From assembly GCA_964019415.1 (NCBI GenBank), contig OZ025868.1, positions 7,434,046-7,498,045 of the forward strand: 64,000 bases of DNA, written 5' to 3'. A program made the position numbers and the translations under genes. Source of the stretch: Ianthella basta. Taxonomy: Eukaryota; Porifera; Demospongiae; Verongiida; Ianthellidae. This document shows positions 12,172-24,097 of the stretch, in pieces. Under the pieces are notes generated by a model. The model saw only the letters and a program-made list of their open reading frames with translations, searched no databases and was not told the DNA's origin. How positions within the stretch are numbered: position 1 is the first letter of the stretch; each line of letters opens with the position of its first letter.

Positions 12172-12501
12172 TTATGTACTTTGGGAAAATAAAGAGCCTG
12201 TAGGAGTGCTTGGCACTGGGTCAAGTGGAGTGACTGTCCCTGAGATGGACCTGTTCTGCTGCAGCCACTGCCCATCAGCCATTACATAGGCAGCGGCAGA
12301 GTAGGTGCATTCTTGTATGTGGAGTTCAGTGAACTCTACTGTTGCTTGAGGAATGGCTACTCCTTCTTTGCTTGCTAAGGCATTGCCAGCTTTCCTGTCT
12401 GATTCAGATGTGAGGCTTACACTGCAGCCAGTGGGATATGGTGTGTGAGCAAACTGACAAGTTATTGACACAGCACCAGAAGAGGAGACAGTGACAATTT
12501 C
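12172..12501 (-). CDS. Possible exon of an extracellular protein, domain not recognised
   Basis: On the minus strand an acceptor (TTACTTACAG) is followed by a 110-codon open frame to TAA at 12172-12174. It starts EIVTVSSSGAVSITCQF, has cysteines spaced as in a small beta-sandwich (SITC, TGCSV, IQECTYSA), contains QWLQQNRSISG, and ends in a Pro/Thr/Ser-rich stretch. The acceptor is phase 0, whereas the neighbouring F2 second-half exon donates phase 1, so the two do not join directly. It may be an Ig- or FN3-like domain of the F2 gene to its right, or an independent gene's last exon. I see no second copy in the window. Confidence 0.45.
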   Translation of the reverse strand, partial: EIVTVSSSGAVSITCQFAHTPYPTGCSVSLTSESDRKAGNALASKEGVAIPQATVEFTELHIQECTYSAAAYVMADGQWLQQNRSISGTVTPLDPVPSTPTGSLFSQST

Positions 12502-12592
12502 CTGTAAGTAATAGACACCTATAGTAGAGAGTGCATATAAGAATATATAGTCACTACATACGCATATATGCACGCACACAAGTGACATTCAC

Positions 12593-12640
12593 ATGCACAC
12601 AAACACGCGCACACACAGACACACACACACACATGCGCTA

Positions 12641-12672
<32 letters not shown>

Positions 12673-12722
12673 ATGCACACACACACGCACACACACGCAC
12701 ATACACACACACACACAACACA

Positions 12723-12806
<84 letters not shown>

Positions 12807-12840
12807 CACGTACACACGCATACACACACACACACACACA
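12593..12840. repeat. Interrupted (AC)n tract
   Basis: AC repeats with scattered G and T changes at the left, pure from about 12730 to 12802. It lies in the presumed intron between F2 exons. Confidence 0.95.
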
Positions 12841-13203
12841 AGTTAACAAGCAGTGCTCATGTGTATACATTCACTTTGGACTATCCTATTTAAATAGAGC
12901 AGTCACATGACATTATGCACACCTATACCTGCACTACATTTCTACAGTCTGCACTGTAGCTTGGTGCTGCAGGACGTACAGGATGCTTGACATACCACAC
13001 ACATAGTCCACACTCCACTGTTGCTAGGTATGCATGATCTGACTTACAATATATACAAAATGCCTATAATAATAATTCTCCTATCTCAGTATGTTAATGT
13101 CTACAGATCTGGCTCACATATACGTAAATGAAAATGGCAGCTGTGCATGATTCACACAAGCACACGCACATGCAAACACAAGCACATGTAAACATGCATG
13201 CAT

Positions 13204-13209
13204 ACACAC

Positions 13210-13283
<74 letters not shown>
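13204..13283. repeat. (AC)n microsatellite
   Basis: About 38 AC units directly downstream, on the minus strand, of the F2 exon at 13374-13568. Other F2 copies have short AC-rich sequence here too. Confidence 0.95.
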
Positions 13284-13286
<3 letters not shown>

Positions 13287-13373
13287 CTTACTCACACAGA
13301 CACACACACATAACACACGTGATCAAATGTTCATGAACATATTCAAAATGCATGGCCATGACATCTTTCTCAC

Positions 13374-14638
13374 CTATTGCTAATCCTCTGCTGAGAGGTG
13401 GCATTTTCCCATTGCTGACCTCCACACTGGACACACGCACCTCATACTCCTCACCAAGCAACACATCCTGTAGTGTGACTGTCCTGTTGTCCCCGACACT
13501 CATTTTATGAAATTCAAAATCAGTCACATGTTTATGATACACATTGAACTGAAACCGTCTCCACTAACCTGGAATAGAACATTGACAACACAAAACTATA
13601 AGTACAGGAAGTCTCCTTAAGAATGGTTAGTTAGATGTACAGTCCATGAGACTAAAGTGCAGCATGCAATAGGCTCAGCATGTGTACGTTGTTATAGAGA
13701 GCTGTGAAAGTTAATGGAGAAACCTATTTCTATTGTATGCATTGAATTAATGATGAAGTAGAATTGTGCGTCTTGTGAATAGGGTTCGTGTGTATTGGTA
13801 GCACAGTTCTTTTAACTGAAAGTCCATTCAGCAATAAACAAGGAGTACAATTGTAACTGAAATGTATACCAATTATAATTATTACAATGAGATATGAATG
13901 CAGTGAGATTGCATGGGCAGTTAAGGATGTAATAATGCAATTTCAACTTTCACATATACGTAGCACACAGAAGAGTCCCAATTTCATTAAACTCAACTCA
14001 GACAGATACTATTGTGAGGCTTTCCACGTGTACACTAAGCATTATTGAATATGTGAGTCGTGAAACATGAAGGCGAAGCTGCTGAGGTGGGTTTGTACTA
14101 AGTAATTGGCCAAGTAAAGTGTGTATAATTATTATACAGTGCAAGGTATGACATATTGCTAATTTCCATTGATGAGCACACAGCTAATAGCACATGCGTA
14201 CACATACATATACGTACACATACGATTGTACTTATTAAGTGTAAAGTCCTCTTAATAGTAAAATGTGCACACTTATACAGTTTGAGAGACAAACTTATTC
14301 TTAGTTTGAATGCAATCCCTCACCTTCCATGAAACTTCAATATAAGCTTGGTTCGCTTCTCCGCTGATGAATACTTGTCCTACTAAATCTTGTGGTGTGG
14401 GAGGGTCTACAAGGTCAAGTTGATAGGCAGGGATAAACTTAAAGGCACATCACTAGAATGGGCAGAAAGCTGCTTAGTTTTCAGGTCCAACTATTTCTGT
14501 ACACACACTGGGACAAGCTGTACTCTGAGTCAGTACCTCCTTGTATACAGGTTTAACTGGCAAAAGGTCTAGTTCACTCTCACCAGCTGTGGCCCTGAAA
14601 GTGACAAAGGACAATATGAAGAACAACCTCAGCATCAT
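13374..14638 (-). pseudogene. F2 gene copy: signal peptide + FN3, frameshifted in second half
   Basis: Minus-strand exons: signal peptide 14584-14638 (MMLRLFFILSFVTFRATA, donor GTGAGA, phase 1); FN3 first half 14324-14406 (DPPTPQDLVGQVFISGEA, ending VSWK, phase 0); FN3 second half 13374-13568 (NRTVTLQDVLLGEEYEV and GLAIG, then GTGAGA). This is the best view of F2 structure: a secreted or membrane protein starting with one FN3 domain encoded by two exons in phases 1-0-1. The second half lacks 13 bases near its start compared with 26369-26570 and is out of frame with the first half. Later exons are not identified. The open frame at 12172-12501 is a candidate. The gene points away from R3, 1.8 kb to its right. 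Confidence 0.6.
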
Positions 14639-14699
14639 CTCACACTGGGAACAGTGAAAGTACTAGATCTACTGCTATACAGTGCCCATGCAGCTCTAC

Positions 14700-15771
14700 C
14701 TATAACCTATATAGCTTTGAAATGGTGATCTGAACATTCCAGATAGCAGTGTTGGTGTGCCTGTGTTCGTGGGAGCTGTGCATATTCATGGCTTCATAGT
14801 TGTTGTCACAGCATTGTCCACATTCCAGTCCATACTGATAAGCCAGTGCACTGTATCTATGGTCAGTGTGACTTGCATCCCACACATTCAGGGGTGAATG
14901 TGTACATGTCTGATTGTAACATATATACTTACAGTACACATGCAGAAGTTAGTACATTGCCAGTTAGCCATTACTAACCTGTGGTGAGCTAGTATTACCT
15001 TTCATGACTCAGAACAACTCTATCAGGAAATCCAGACATATATCACGAGTCAGACTATGGTTTCAAAATTAGGGCATACAAGGTCTGGAGTTGTACATGG
15101 CTCGAATTGATTCTATATAGCTCAAACATCCAGCACATTATACCCCCTTTCACATAGCCACTGTAATCCGGATTGTGCCATTCACATGTGCACTGAATCT
15201 GGATTCAATTGGTATTCGATTACTTGACAATGCCATTAAATGCAACCAGCATGCACTCTCAGAGCTAAATACGGATTCTAATCTAGATGTGAATCCAGAT
15301 TCACAGTGCCATGTAAAAGGGCCGAGGATATTAGTACTAAACCCAATTTCCCTCCACATGTGTAGCTACCCTTCATCCCAGATTGACCCAACTATGCCAG
15401 GGTACATGTTTTGGCAACAGTAATACTATTAAAGTGTGTTAGTGGGGTCAGAGTAGAGTTCTTCTCTCCTTAGGAGAAACAATGATGCTATTTATAATTA
15501 ATTTTAACAGTGTTTCACGATGGGACTCACATGTATACACAGTATAGGAAGTGGCCAGGGTGCATTCTCATAATTATAGATAGCTATTGCAGTAAAGTGC
15601 ACAGTGCTGGCAAATACTCTCATTATATAATTACATAGAAAGAATACAGTATAGACTTTGTGACGGACAGGCTGTTCTAAATAATGCCATTAATATAGAC
15701 GCATTTAGAACAGTGACAAAATTTTTGCTACAGAAAGGGGACAAATTTTTAGAGCAGATACGGTATACTAG

Positions 15772-15772
<1 letters not shown>
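14700..15772. other. Intergenic between F2 and R3
   Basis: No gene seen. Parts (14750-14900) recur at 21740-21900, 39050-39200 and 52490-52630. Parts (15400-15770) recur at 26960-27360 and 57870-58250. They are shared upstream flanks of duplicated units. A local inverted arrangement of 'aatccagattc' words occurs at 15165-15305. Confidence 0.5.
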
Positions 15773-16295
<523 letters not shown>

Positions 16296-16333
16296 ACATG
16301 TGAGTAGTACTGTTCATGACCCCATTTCGTACC

Positions 16334-16351
16334 TTTGAACCATGGTTCAAA
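16334..16351 (+). promoter_or_regulatory. Perfect 18-bp palindrome, R3 promoter
   Basis: TTTGAACCATGGTTCAAA is perfectly self-complementary and lies 123 bp before the ATG. Near-identical versions stand at 9150-9167, 27886-27903 and 58641-58658. Conservation of symmetry across four promoters suggests a protein-binding site. This is an inference. Confidence 0.45.
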
Positions 16352-16429
16352 TATATTATGACACAAAGTCATGCATTTTCAATGTACTGGCTGCCACTGA
16401 ATCAATTACACATTCTGCCATTACAGGTA

Positions 16430-16435
16430 TATAAA
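16430..16435 (+). promoter_or_regulatory. TATA box of R3
   Basis: TATAAACACC, 44 bp before the ATG at 16474. Confidence 0.6.
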
Positions 16436-16473
16436 CACCTAATGTAGTTGCAGTAGCTTCCACAGCACAAAAG

Positions 16474-19192
16474 ATGTCTTCTGTACTTGCCTACTATGCA
16501 GCAGCAGTGACCTTCTTCCTTGTGTGCCCCAGAGCAAGTGTTTCGAATGGGAATCCCAACTCTGTATTGGCTCCAACTGTAGAGCTACTGGACAACAGGA
16601 GCACTTATTGCTTCGGAGAAACAGCTCACATCAGGTGCGACATTACTGGGTCAAGGAATGACTCTAATGTAGTCTATGACTGGATAATTGACAATATCGA
16701 ATATAACCCAGCTACCATTGCAACCCATAAACCTGGCCATACTGTGAGCAGCTCTGATCGATTTGTATTGCAAGTGCATCAGATTAAAGCTTACACTGCA
16801 AACTACAGCTGCAACTTAAGAGTAGAGGAAAAGGCATTCCAAAGCAGAGCTAAACTGATAGCATTTGGAGGTAAGTATTGTAAGTCATTCAGCAGGTTGA
16901 TCATGAACTGAATGGTCCATTAATAAATTGATACAAATTATGTTTACAGAGAAACATTTTTCAACTCTAACTGCCGCTTGTGTCAATGCAACAAGTAATT
17001 CAATTACTGTACTGATGAAGGAGACAAACAAATGTAGCCCAGCAAAGGTGTACGTGACAACTGGCAGCACCAACTGCTTGGCAACTGGGCTTAATCTCTA
17101 CCTGTGTGCTGGTCTGCAGCCAAAGACAACTTACACCATATCAGCTGTTACCACCACCAGGAGTGCAAATGGATCAGTACTGAAGACAACACTGGGCACA
17201 ACTGTATGCACTACTGGTGAATGTGAGTGTATACAGGAAGTCATAATATATATAATTATTCTGTGCTAGCAAAACATCCCTATAAGTTAGCTATATAACA
17301 GAGATGAGACTCAACCTAGATATATGAACATACATGCATAATTATACATGGTATGCAGTAGCTATACAAATCATAACCAATGCATGCAGCATGGTATGCA
17401 GCCTACCTGACAATGACAAAACAACAACATTTACCTCTGGCTATAGGTATCTCCATGAAAAGCATGTGCACCTTCACACCTTGTGAGCTTCACAAGGAGG
17501 ATATGATGAATATAATTATGTAGTTGTTTCGTTGTATAGTTGTTATGTTTGTAGTTGTAATTATTTTGTGCATTACTGAGCACAACTAGCAATACAATTT
17601 ACTCCCCACTGTCACACTGCCACATAGCTACACATACTTGCTTGAAGGCATTGATGTCAGTTCCATGATGCAACATGCGTTACGTACCAGCTGCAGGTTA
17701 GCTACTAGCTGTAGCTTGCATCAAGCTACAGCTAGTACACACAGTAATATGCATAACAGCTAAGAGTGTAAAAGTTGTTTTGCGGCAGGTCCAATTAAGG
17801 CATGAGTGCAGCTGTCTGTAACAATGGAGTACCTCCCCCAGGCCATGTACACACACATGCATATCTGACAGCCATAAGTATACTCCTTCCAGGTTGGTGC
17901 ATTTCAAGTATAGGCCCATATAGGGACATATCAATCCATTGTGTGCAAAGGTACAGTTTACTTGGAGCATTGTATAACAGAGATCTTTGGTTGAAATTGA
18001 AGTCCTCAAACTTTCTCTGTACAGGCAATGACATATATAAGACTAGAAGTACAATTAAACTGTTCCTGCAGGAAGTTGACGTGGTATGATAATTTGGTCT
18101 TGGCTGTCCTGCGTACAGCTGTGCATGCTGTGGACATCCCTAGTATTGGAAAGGCAGTCCACAGTAATTCAGTGAGAGTTTTGTTTGAAGCTGCGCAACC
18201 ATGATTTTTGTGTAAAAGATTACTATTATGAATGTATAAGTATAAATCCCTTTCCTTAAGATAGAAAATTGCTTACCTTGACACAGAACGTGATGGTATC
18301 TCTCAGCAAGTGTTCACATAAAAACTTTTCCAACAGTGACTCCATTTATTACATGATATACAGTGGCTGTGAATTACACCAATTAGCAGGTGCAAAAGGA
18401 AGACAGTATAGGCTGTCGTGAAAGTTATTGAGAATGCTGAGTTGATAGTAGCTTGATCTCTAGGTCTCTTTTGGATGACTGAGCATACCAAGAAACACAT
18501 GTCAATTTAATGCAATGTTAACAACACTGTTTTGTATGCCTGACGTAGCCTGTGATATACTGTAATATAATAAGTTATAATACATTTCAATTAGCATGGC
18601 TTTTCATATAAATTTTAATCATGCAGGTTTGGAGCAACCAACATCAAGTGCATCACAACACACACTAATTGCTGGTAAGGAGTCCAATTGATTACGTATA
18701 AATAATTATGTTGGTGCATTTTAACTTGCTATAACAATGTGGATGTCATCATTGTCAATTTACCTGTTCCTGTTCTTTGTATGCATACCTACACATCACA
18801 GTTGGGACATGTTCAGGATCGGTTGTCATAGTATCTGTTCTTCTTGTTGCTACGGTGACCATTGCTCGATGCAAGAGAATGCAAGTCCGTCCAGATGTAC
18901 CTGATAAAGGTATAACATAATATACAATTAGTGCAATTCAGTGATCTGAGAAATTACACATTGCAAATCATGCAACATGTGCATGGTCATAGCCAATCCT
19001 TAAGTGGGTGGCATGCAATTCAGCAATAAGTATTAATATAAGTTGTCATTGTTACTTATAGATACTGTACATGTTCCATTTGCAGAGTCAGCTGTTGATG
19101 CAGAAGATGACAGTCAGAACAGAACTGGAGAAGCAAATGGGCCACGTCACCTCCAGCCCAACCCTTCCTACTGCTCCATTGAAATGATGTAG
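16474..19192 (+). CDS. R3: Ig-FN3 receptor, type A TM, truncated tail alpha
   Basis: Exons: 16474-16870, 16950-17216, 18627-18674, 18802-18909, 19086-19192. All are phase 1, giving 308 residues. The signal peptide, Ig domain (HIRCD, YDWII, NYSC), FN3 domain, stalk and type A TM (SVVIVSVLLVATVTIARCKR) are intact. In the last exon the codon after NPSYCSIEMM is TAG where R1, R2 and R5 have AAG. The distal IAYENV motif is therefore not translated, though its sequence persists downstream as MAYENV. The protein keeps the NPxY/YxxI site only. R4 has the same stop. Intron 2 is 1.4 kb and contains an F3 Ig relic at 18119-18190. Confidence 0.8.
18119..18190 (+). pseudogene. Relic of F3 Ig exon inside R3 intron 2
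   Basis: GCTGTGGACATCCCTAG and AGTAATTCAGTG match the end of the F3 Ig exon at 25620-25687 (its VDIPSPG...SNSVEV part) with many changes. The same relic is at 29670-29740 in R5 intron 2. The preceding 17800-18050 segment, also shared with 29350-29600, may belong to the same lost gene, but I recognise no domain in it. Confidence 0.5.
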
Positions 19193-19783
19193 AAAACACA
19201 ACACATGGCTTATGAGAATGTCGTCATGCAAATGTGACTGACATCGTGCCTAACTAATAATGTCTGAATACAATGATTTGCAAGACAGTCCATGAGATTC
19301 AAAGCATGTGTACATTGTCATAAAGAGTACGTGTATAATTAAAATGAAGCTGTATATAATCTATACATTGAGAAACGAGGCTGAATCTATATATCTTGTG
19401 ACTACAGTTCAGGTGTAGTGGTAATGCAGTTCTCCTGACTGAAAATACAATTAGTAATGCACAATGGGTATACAAGTCACATTCTATGCAACTAAAACTA
19501 ATTAGTACATTGAGTTACAAATGGACTATGGCCGCGGGGTGAAGGACACGTTGTTTGACTTTCCTAGAACAGGGCTAAGGTCATACAGTCATACATGTAT
19601 GCATATTGCACATGCACACGCTATACTCACATTCATACACATTAATTATACATACAAACACATATACACACATACATGAACACACACATGTGCACTCATG
19701 CATACACACATTGAAATTGAATGCTCATTAATGTACATATTCAAAATGGCCATTAATACCACATTTACGTAGATCTTTCTCAC
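19193..19783. other. R3 3' flank
   Basis: No gene. The untranslated IAYENV-like remainder of the tail exon runs to ~19240. Sequence then switches at about 19265 to an F2-type intron block, also seen at 70-440 and 43400-43620, a recombination joint between the R and F2 units. An AC/AT-rich patch follows. Confidence 0.55.
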
Positions 19784-20645
19784 CTATTGCTAATCCTCTG
19801 CTGAGAAGTGACATTTTCCCAGTGCTGACCTCCACACTGGACACACGCACTTCATACTCCTCCCCAAGTAACACATCCTGTAGTGTGACTGTCCTGTTGT
19901 CCCCAAACACTCATTTTATGGAATTCACATTCAGTCACATGTGTCTGATATGCATTAAACTGGCGGTCGCTGTCCTCTTCACTGATCTGGAATACCATTA
20001 CAAAAAGCTATTCTAAAATACTACTAAATAATGTGTGACATTTTAAAGTGACTTTGTGTCTGTACTAGCTGTCTCATCTAGGCCCTGACATGACTTGATT
20101 TTGTTGACTCCTGCATGTTCCCTCACACATGATCCTTTGTGAATCCGTCACAACAAGTAATTCCATGTGTATATAAGGAGCTCATTTCATTGAGCAATCA
20201 GTCCCCTTGTGTTGGGTAATCTCTGTTCAATTGAGTTGGTACACACACGAAAAGCTGTTGTTCGTAACAAATGGTTAGAAACACAGTCTTTGAGATTAAT
20301 AGCACAGTTAGCATACACACATACATATATACATACATACATACGTACACACCCATCAAAAGGGTATGAGTAATGAGTAATTTGCATTCCATAAAAAGTA
20401 GAGAAACAAGGGTGTATAAAAATGTTTCCTCCATAAACAAGGGCAGATGTAGGGATGGTGCAGTGTGTATCTGCAAGGTAAAACCACATGGCGGAAAAAT
20501 CGTAGGAACAAGGAGGAGGGCTAGTCCATGCAAAGAGTGGGGCCAGCCGGTTCATGCAACACGGAGGGCCAGTCCATGCAAAACCCAGGTCAATATGCTG
20601 TCTGCAAACCGGTACACCCACTTTCGGGCCCTCTCTGTTTGGCTC

Positions 20646-20792
20646 TACACTGTAAAAACAGTGGTGGTTTCAGGCCATGGCCACCAGTGGTGGTTTTCAG
20701 GGACAAGCAGTGGTTTCAAACAACCACTGTAATACCTTTAGTCCCTGAGAAACACCAATGGTGGTCTGAATCCAACACTGTCTTACAGTGTA
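20646..20792. mobile_element. MITE with TACACTGTAAAA ends
   Basis: Starts TACACTGTAAAAACAGTGG and ends in the inverse (CACTGTCTTACAGTGTA). Copies at the same place in the paralogous blocks are 37695-37841 and 50686-50830, so it inserted before those duplications. The interior is rich in GTGGT/ACCAC words. Confidence 0.65.
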
Positions 20793-20967
20793 CACCAGCA
20801 CAAACATTGTGCACTTCACTGTCAACACTTGCGAAGTTCAAATTAACTCCCTATATTCAGGATGCAAATGGCTTATACAGTGTACAGAGTGCAGCTGTAC
20901 ATCCGTCATGGTGCACACCAGACTGCAATTTCTGGCTATTCAGGTTTTCCTCATTAGCGCTTCAGTC

Positions 20968-21140
20968 ATGTACAGCGGATTTATGCAATCTTGCAACAGT
21001 TCCCACACCATGGGCAGTCGTTACCTAGGATACGGACTGGTACTGCACACCTATTATATATATGTCACCCTGTTCGTATCCTAGGTAACAACTACCCAGG
21101 TATGGGAACTGTTGTAAGGTTGCATAAATCCGCTGTACAT
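20968..21140. repeat. Inverted repeat, arms ~66 bp
   Basis: The left arm 20968-21034 (ATGTACAGCGGATTTATGCA...) is the inverse of 21075-21140 (...TGCATAAATCCGCTGTACAT). Copies are at 38067-38240 and 51006-51179. The hairpin would lie within the F2 intron. It may be a foldback element. Confidence 0.75.
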
Positions 21141-21699
21141 GGATGTATGCATGCAGCATGCATATGGTGGTATATATTTGTACATGGGAACATGTAGCTG
21201 GATCGGATTACTGAGATTACTGTAAGCCAAATACAACCCTGACTCTCCTGAAGCTTAATTGATTTTACCTGTACACTTTAATAAGCATATTATACGTCAG
21301 ATGCATGAAGCATTCAATTGAAATGCTGAGGTGGCTTCGCACTAATGGGCTATGTCAAGAGTGTCTATGATATTCAATTAACATCACCAGCAAGTGTGTG
21401 TGCACATGTGATTAAAACTCATAGTGTGTGTATGAATATAAGTTTGTCCACCATTACATACATTTCAAAATGCTCTATGGACTATGATTCTAACTGCTGT
21501 CTTGACAATTGCAGCTGTAATCATTGAACATTATGACATATGTACATACATAAAGTTCCAGGTGTGTGACAGAGATGCTAGTTTCACAGTGTCACAATTA
21601 TGCAGTCTTCACCTTCCATGAAACTTCAATATAAGCTTGGTTCATTTCCCCATTAATGAATACTTGTCCTACTAAATCATGTGGTGTGGGAGGGTCTCC

Positions 21700-22411
21700 A
21701 AGGATAGGAGGCAGGGAATAACTTAAAGCTGTGCCTGTGTTCGTGGGAGTTGTGCATAGTCAGGGAGTCTTAGCTGTTGTCACAGCATTGTCCATATTCC
21801 AGTCCACACTGATAGGTCAGTGCACTATGGTCTGTGTGGCTTATATACATCCCACACATTGAGGGGTGAATATATGTGTGCCCGCATGGCAATAACATAC
21901 ATACTGTGCAGTACAGATGGTCGCATACAAAGTTAACTATTACTGACTTGTGGTTAGTATTACCTTTCATGAACACCTCAATCATGAAATTCCAGAAATG
22001 AATGATGGATGCATTTACACCTCAATATATTGGTTCGGTATATATTGGGCCACAATGCATGAGCCCCTTGCAAAACAGGTTTGTGGCCCTACAGTGTGAC
22101 TAGGTGGAGGTAGTCACTGGTTACTGTGGCAACATATGGCTCTTGCCCGCCAGGCTTGCTGAGACACCAGTACCAATGAAACAGCCATATTGACTGGTAG
22201 GACATAAGTTCCATTGATAATGTATAATTTCCAGGGATTATTAAAGTTTGCTACTGTAATGTAACAACTCTCTTTCAGCCTATCCCAGCCTCAATGGTGC
22301 AGTGGTTACAGTATGGGAAATGACCTCTCAGTATACAGTACATTATGGTTCATAGGTTCACCACCTGGTCATGAACCGACTATCACATGCAACACAGCTG
22401 CAGGTTAATCC
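21700..22411. other. Shared upstream block of R4 (class 2 promoter region)
   Basis: No gene. 21900-22411 is paralogous to 39240-40250 (R6) and 52925-53720 (R7). These two carry TA-target MITE insertions which are absent here, making this the empty-site reference. Confidence 0.6.
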
Positions 22412-22505
22412 TATTCTCGTTCTCAGACCCACCTCCGCCGTTCCGCCATTTTTAATTAGAAGGGGGGCGAAGCGAACGGCGGAGGTGGGTCTGGGAACGA
22501 GACTA
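22412..22505. mobile_element. Short hairpin element with TCTCG...CGAGACTA ends
   Basis: TCTCGTTCTCAGACCCACC at the left is the inverse of GGTGGGTCTGGGAACGAGA at the right, with a ~20-bp loop. The end CGAGACTA resembles the TAGTCTCG family at 32588-33430 and 35690-36483. R6 and R7 lack it at the same site. Target duplication is not obvious. Confidence 0.65.
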
Positions 22506-22553
22506 CCCTGCACCCTGCTGTTAGTTATCAATTAAGGTTGCGGCCAGAGCAAG

Positions 22554-22559
22554 TATAAA
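22554..22559 (+). promoter_or_regulatory. TATA box of R4
   Basis: TATAAATACC, 42 bp before the ATG at 22596. R6 and R7 share this class 2 context (AGCAAGTATAAATACCAAAG), which differs from the (TG)n-linked class 1 promoters. Confidence 0.6.
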
Positions 22560-22595
22560 TACCAAAGCCAACTACTAGCTTGCACAACAAAGCAA

Positions 22596-24097
22596 ATGTC
22601 TTCTGTGTTTGCCTACTTTACTGCAGCAGTGACCATCCTGCTGGTGCTCCCCAAAGCAAGTGTCTCGAATGGGAGTCCCAGCTCAGTATTGGCTCCAACT
22701 GTAGAGCTACCAGATAACAGGAACACTTATTGCCTTGGAGAAACAGCTCACATCAGGTGTAACATTACTGGGTCAGGGAATGGCTCTCGTGTAGTCTATG
22801 ACTGGATAATTGACAATATTGAATATAACCCAGTTACCATTGCAAGCCGTATACCTGGCCATACTGTGAGCAGCTCTGATCGATTTGTATTGCAAGTGCA
22901 TCAGATTAAAGCTTACACTGCAAACTACAGCTGCATCGTAAGAATAGCGGAAAGCACTCTCCAAAGCAGAGCTAAACTGATAGCATTTGGAGGTAAGTAT
23001 TGTAAGTCATTCAGCAGGTTAATTATGAACTGGATGTTCCATTAATAAATTGATACAAATCATGTTTACAGAGAAAACCTTTCCAGCTCTAACTGTCACT
23101 TGTGCCAACGCAACAAGTAATTCAGTTACTGTACTGATGAAGGAGATAAGCAAATGTAGCCCAGCAAAGGTGTACGTGACAACTGGCAGCACCAACTGCT
23201 CAGCAAATGGCCTTAATCTCTACATGTGTACTGGTCTGCAGCCAAAGACAGCTTACACTATATCAGCCGTTGCCACCACCAGGAGTGCCAATGGATCAGT
23301 ACTGGTGACAACACTGGGCACAACTGTGTGCACTACTGGTGAGTGTGAGTGCACAATACATGCAGCTATAGAGTGGCCATGTACTATAAGTATATACAAT
23401 GATTTAACCATTCTGTATTAGTTCTAAAGTTACAGTTAGCCTCTCAATCTTTCACAAACTGATGCAGGCACTTTGAAAGGGGCAGTGAATGATAAATCTG
23501 AAGGTTACATGCACATTAATTAATAAGCAGTCAATATTGCGAGCAGCAAGTATACATAATTATGATATCCTGTATAATCCCAATATCATTAAATAGGATG
23601 TAACGAAGCAGTAGCAGCTGCTTGGACCTTTGCCATTATGGAAGTCATCACACTTGCATCTACAGGACACATTGTAGTAGTGAGTATTGTCATAATCTAC
23701 AGGCTCAAGAAGAAACTGCGCTCTCAAGAAGCAACAGGTACATCTTTCAGGGTACTGTATATAAAATCGGGCAGTAACACTGTCATAGAATACTTTCTTT
23801 CCTCTATTTTGTAAAATTTGCTGGTCTGCGATTTCGGCTCAGAAATTAGTGCAATTCAGTGATCTGAGAAGATACGTACAAGCTGAGAAGGGTTCAACAT
23901 GTACATGGATATTCAATTGAGCAATAATTAATAGTTAATTTTGTTACTTATGGACACTATATATGTTCCATGGCTTTTACACAGAGTCATCTGGTACCAG
24001 TGATGCACAAGATGACAGTCAAAACAGAACTGAAGCAGCAGTCGAGCCACGTCACCTCCAGCCCAACCCTTCCTACTGCTCCATTGAAATGATGTAG
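22596..24097 (+). CDS. R4: Ig-FN3 receptor, type B TM, truncated tail alpha
   Basis: Exons: 22596-22992, 23072-23338, 23468-23503, 23597-23737, 23985-24097. All are phase 1, giving 317 residues. Signal peptide, Ig (HIRCN, YDWII, NYSC) and FN3 (GLQPKTAYTISAV) domains are intact. The stalk (TLKGAVNDKSE) uses a weak GTTACA donor, the only one that keeps frame. The type B TM with YRLKKKLRSQ and a normal GT donor follow. The tail stops at TAG after NPSYCSIEMM, as in R3. IAYENV is lost, although its codons (ATTGCTTACGAGAATG) remain beyond the stop. R4 is head-to-head with the F2 copy at 19784-21695. Confidence 0.8.

Larger units (their letters stand above)
19784..21695 (-). pseudogene. F2 FN3 copy without signal peptide exon, frameshifted
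   Basis: The first-half FN3 exon at 21613-21695 is intact (DPPTPHDLVGQVFINGEM, ending VSWK). The second-half exon at 19784-19986 has an extra base at its CCCCAAACAC stretch, shared with 49619-49820, that shifts the frame before the NRTVTLQDV part. The signal-peptide exon found in other copies is absent between 21700 and 21760. The 1.6-kb intron carries a MITE (20646-20792) and an inverted repeat (20968-21140). The copy is head-to-head with R4. Confidence 0.6.

Noticed and set aside
17802..18089. Repeated frame MSAAVCNNGVPPPGH... in R3 and R5 introns
   Set aside because: Conserved because the whole intron is duplicated. The two copies differ by indels downstream, both strands are equally open and no domain is recognised. 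Kept only as possible relic sequence near the F3 remnant.
20187..20621. 144-codon minus frame
   Set aside because: Lies in an interspersed repeat (GGACCGGCCCTCC words) that also occurs inverted near 42430. The translation shows only repeat-derived Pro/Trp runs.
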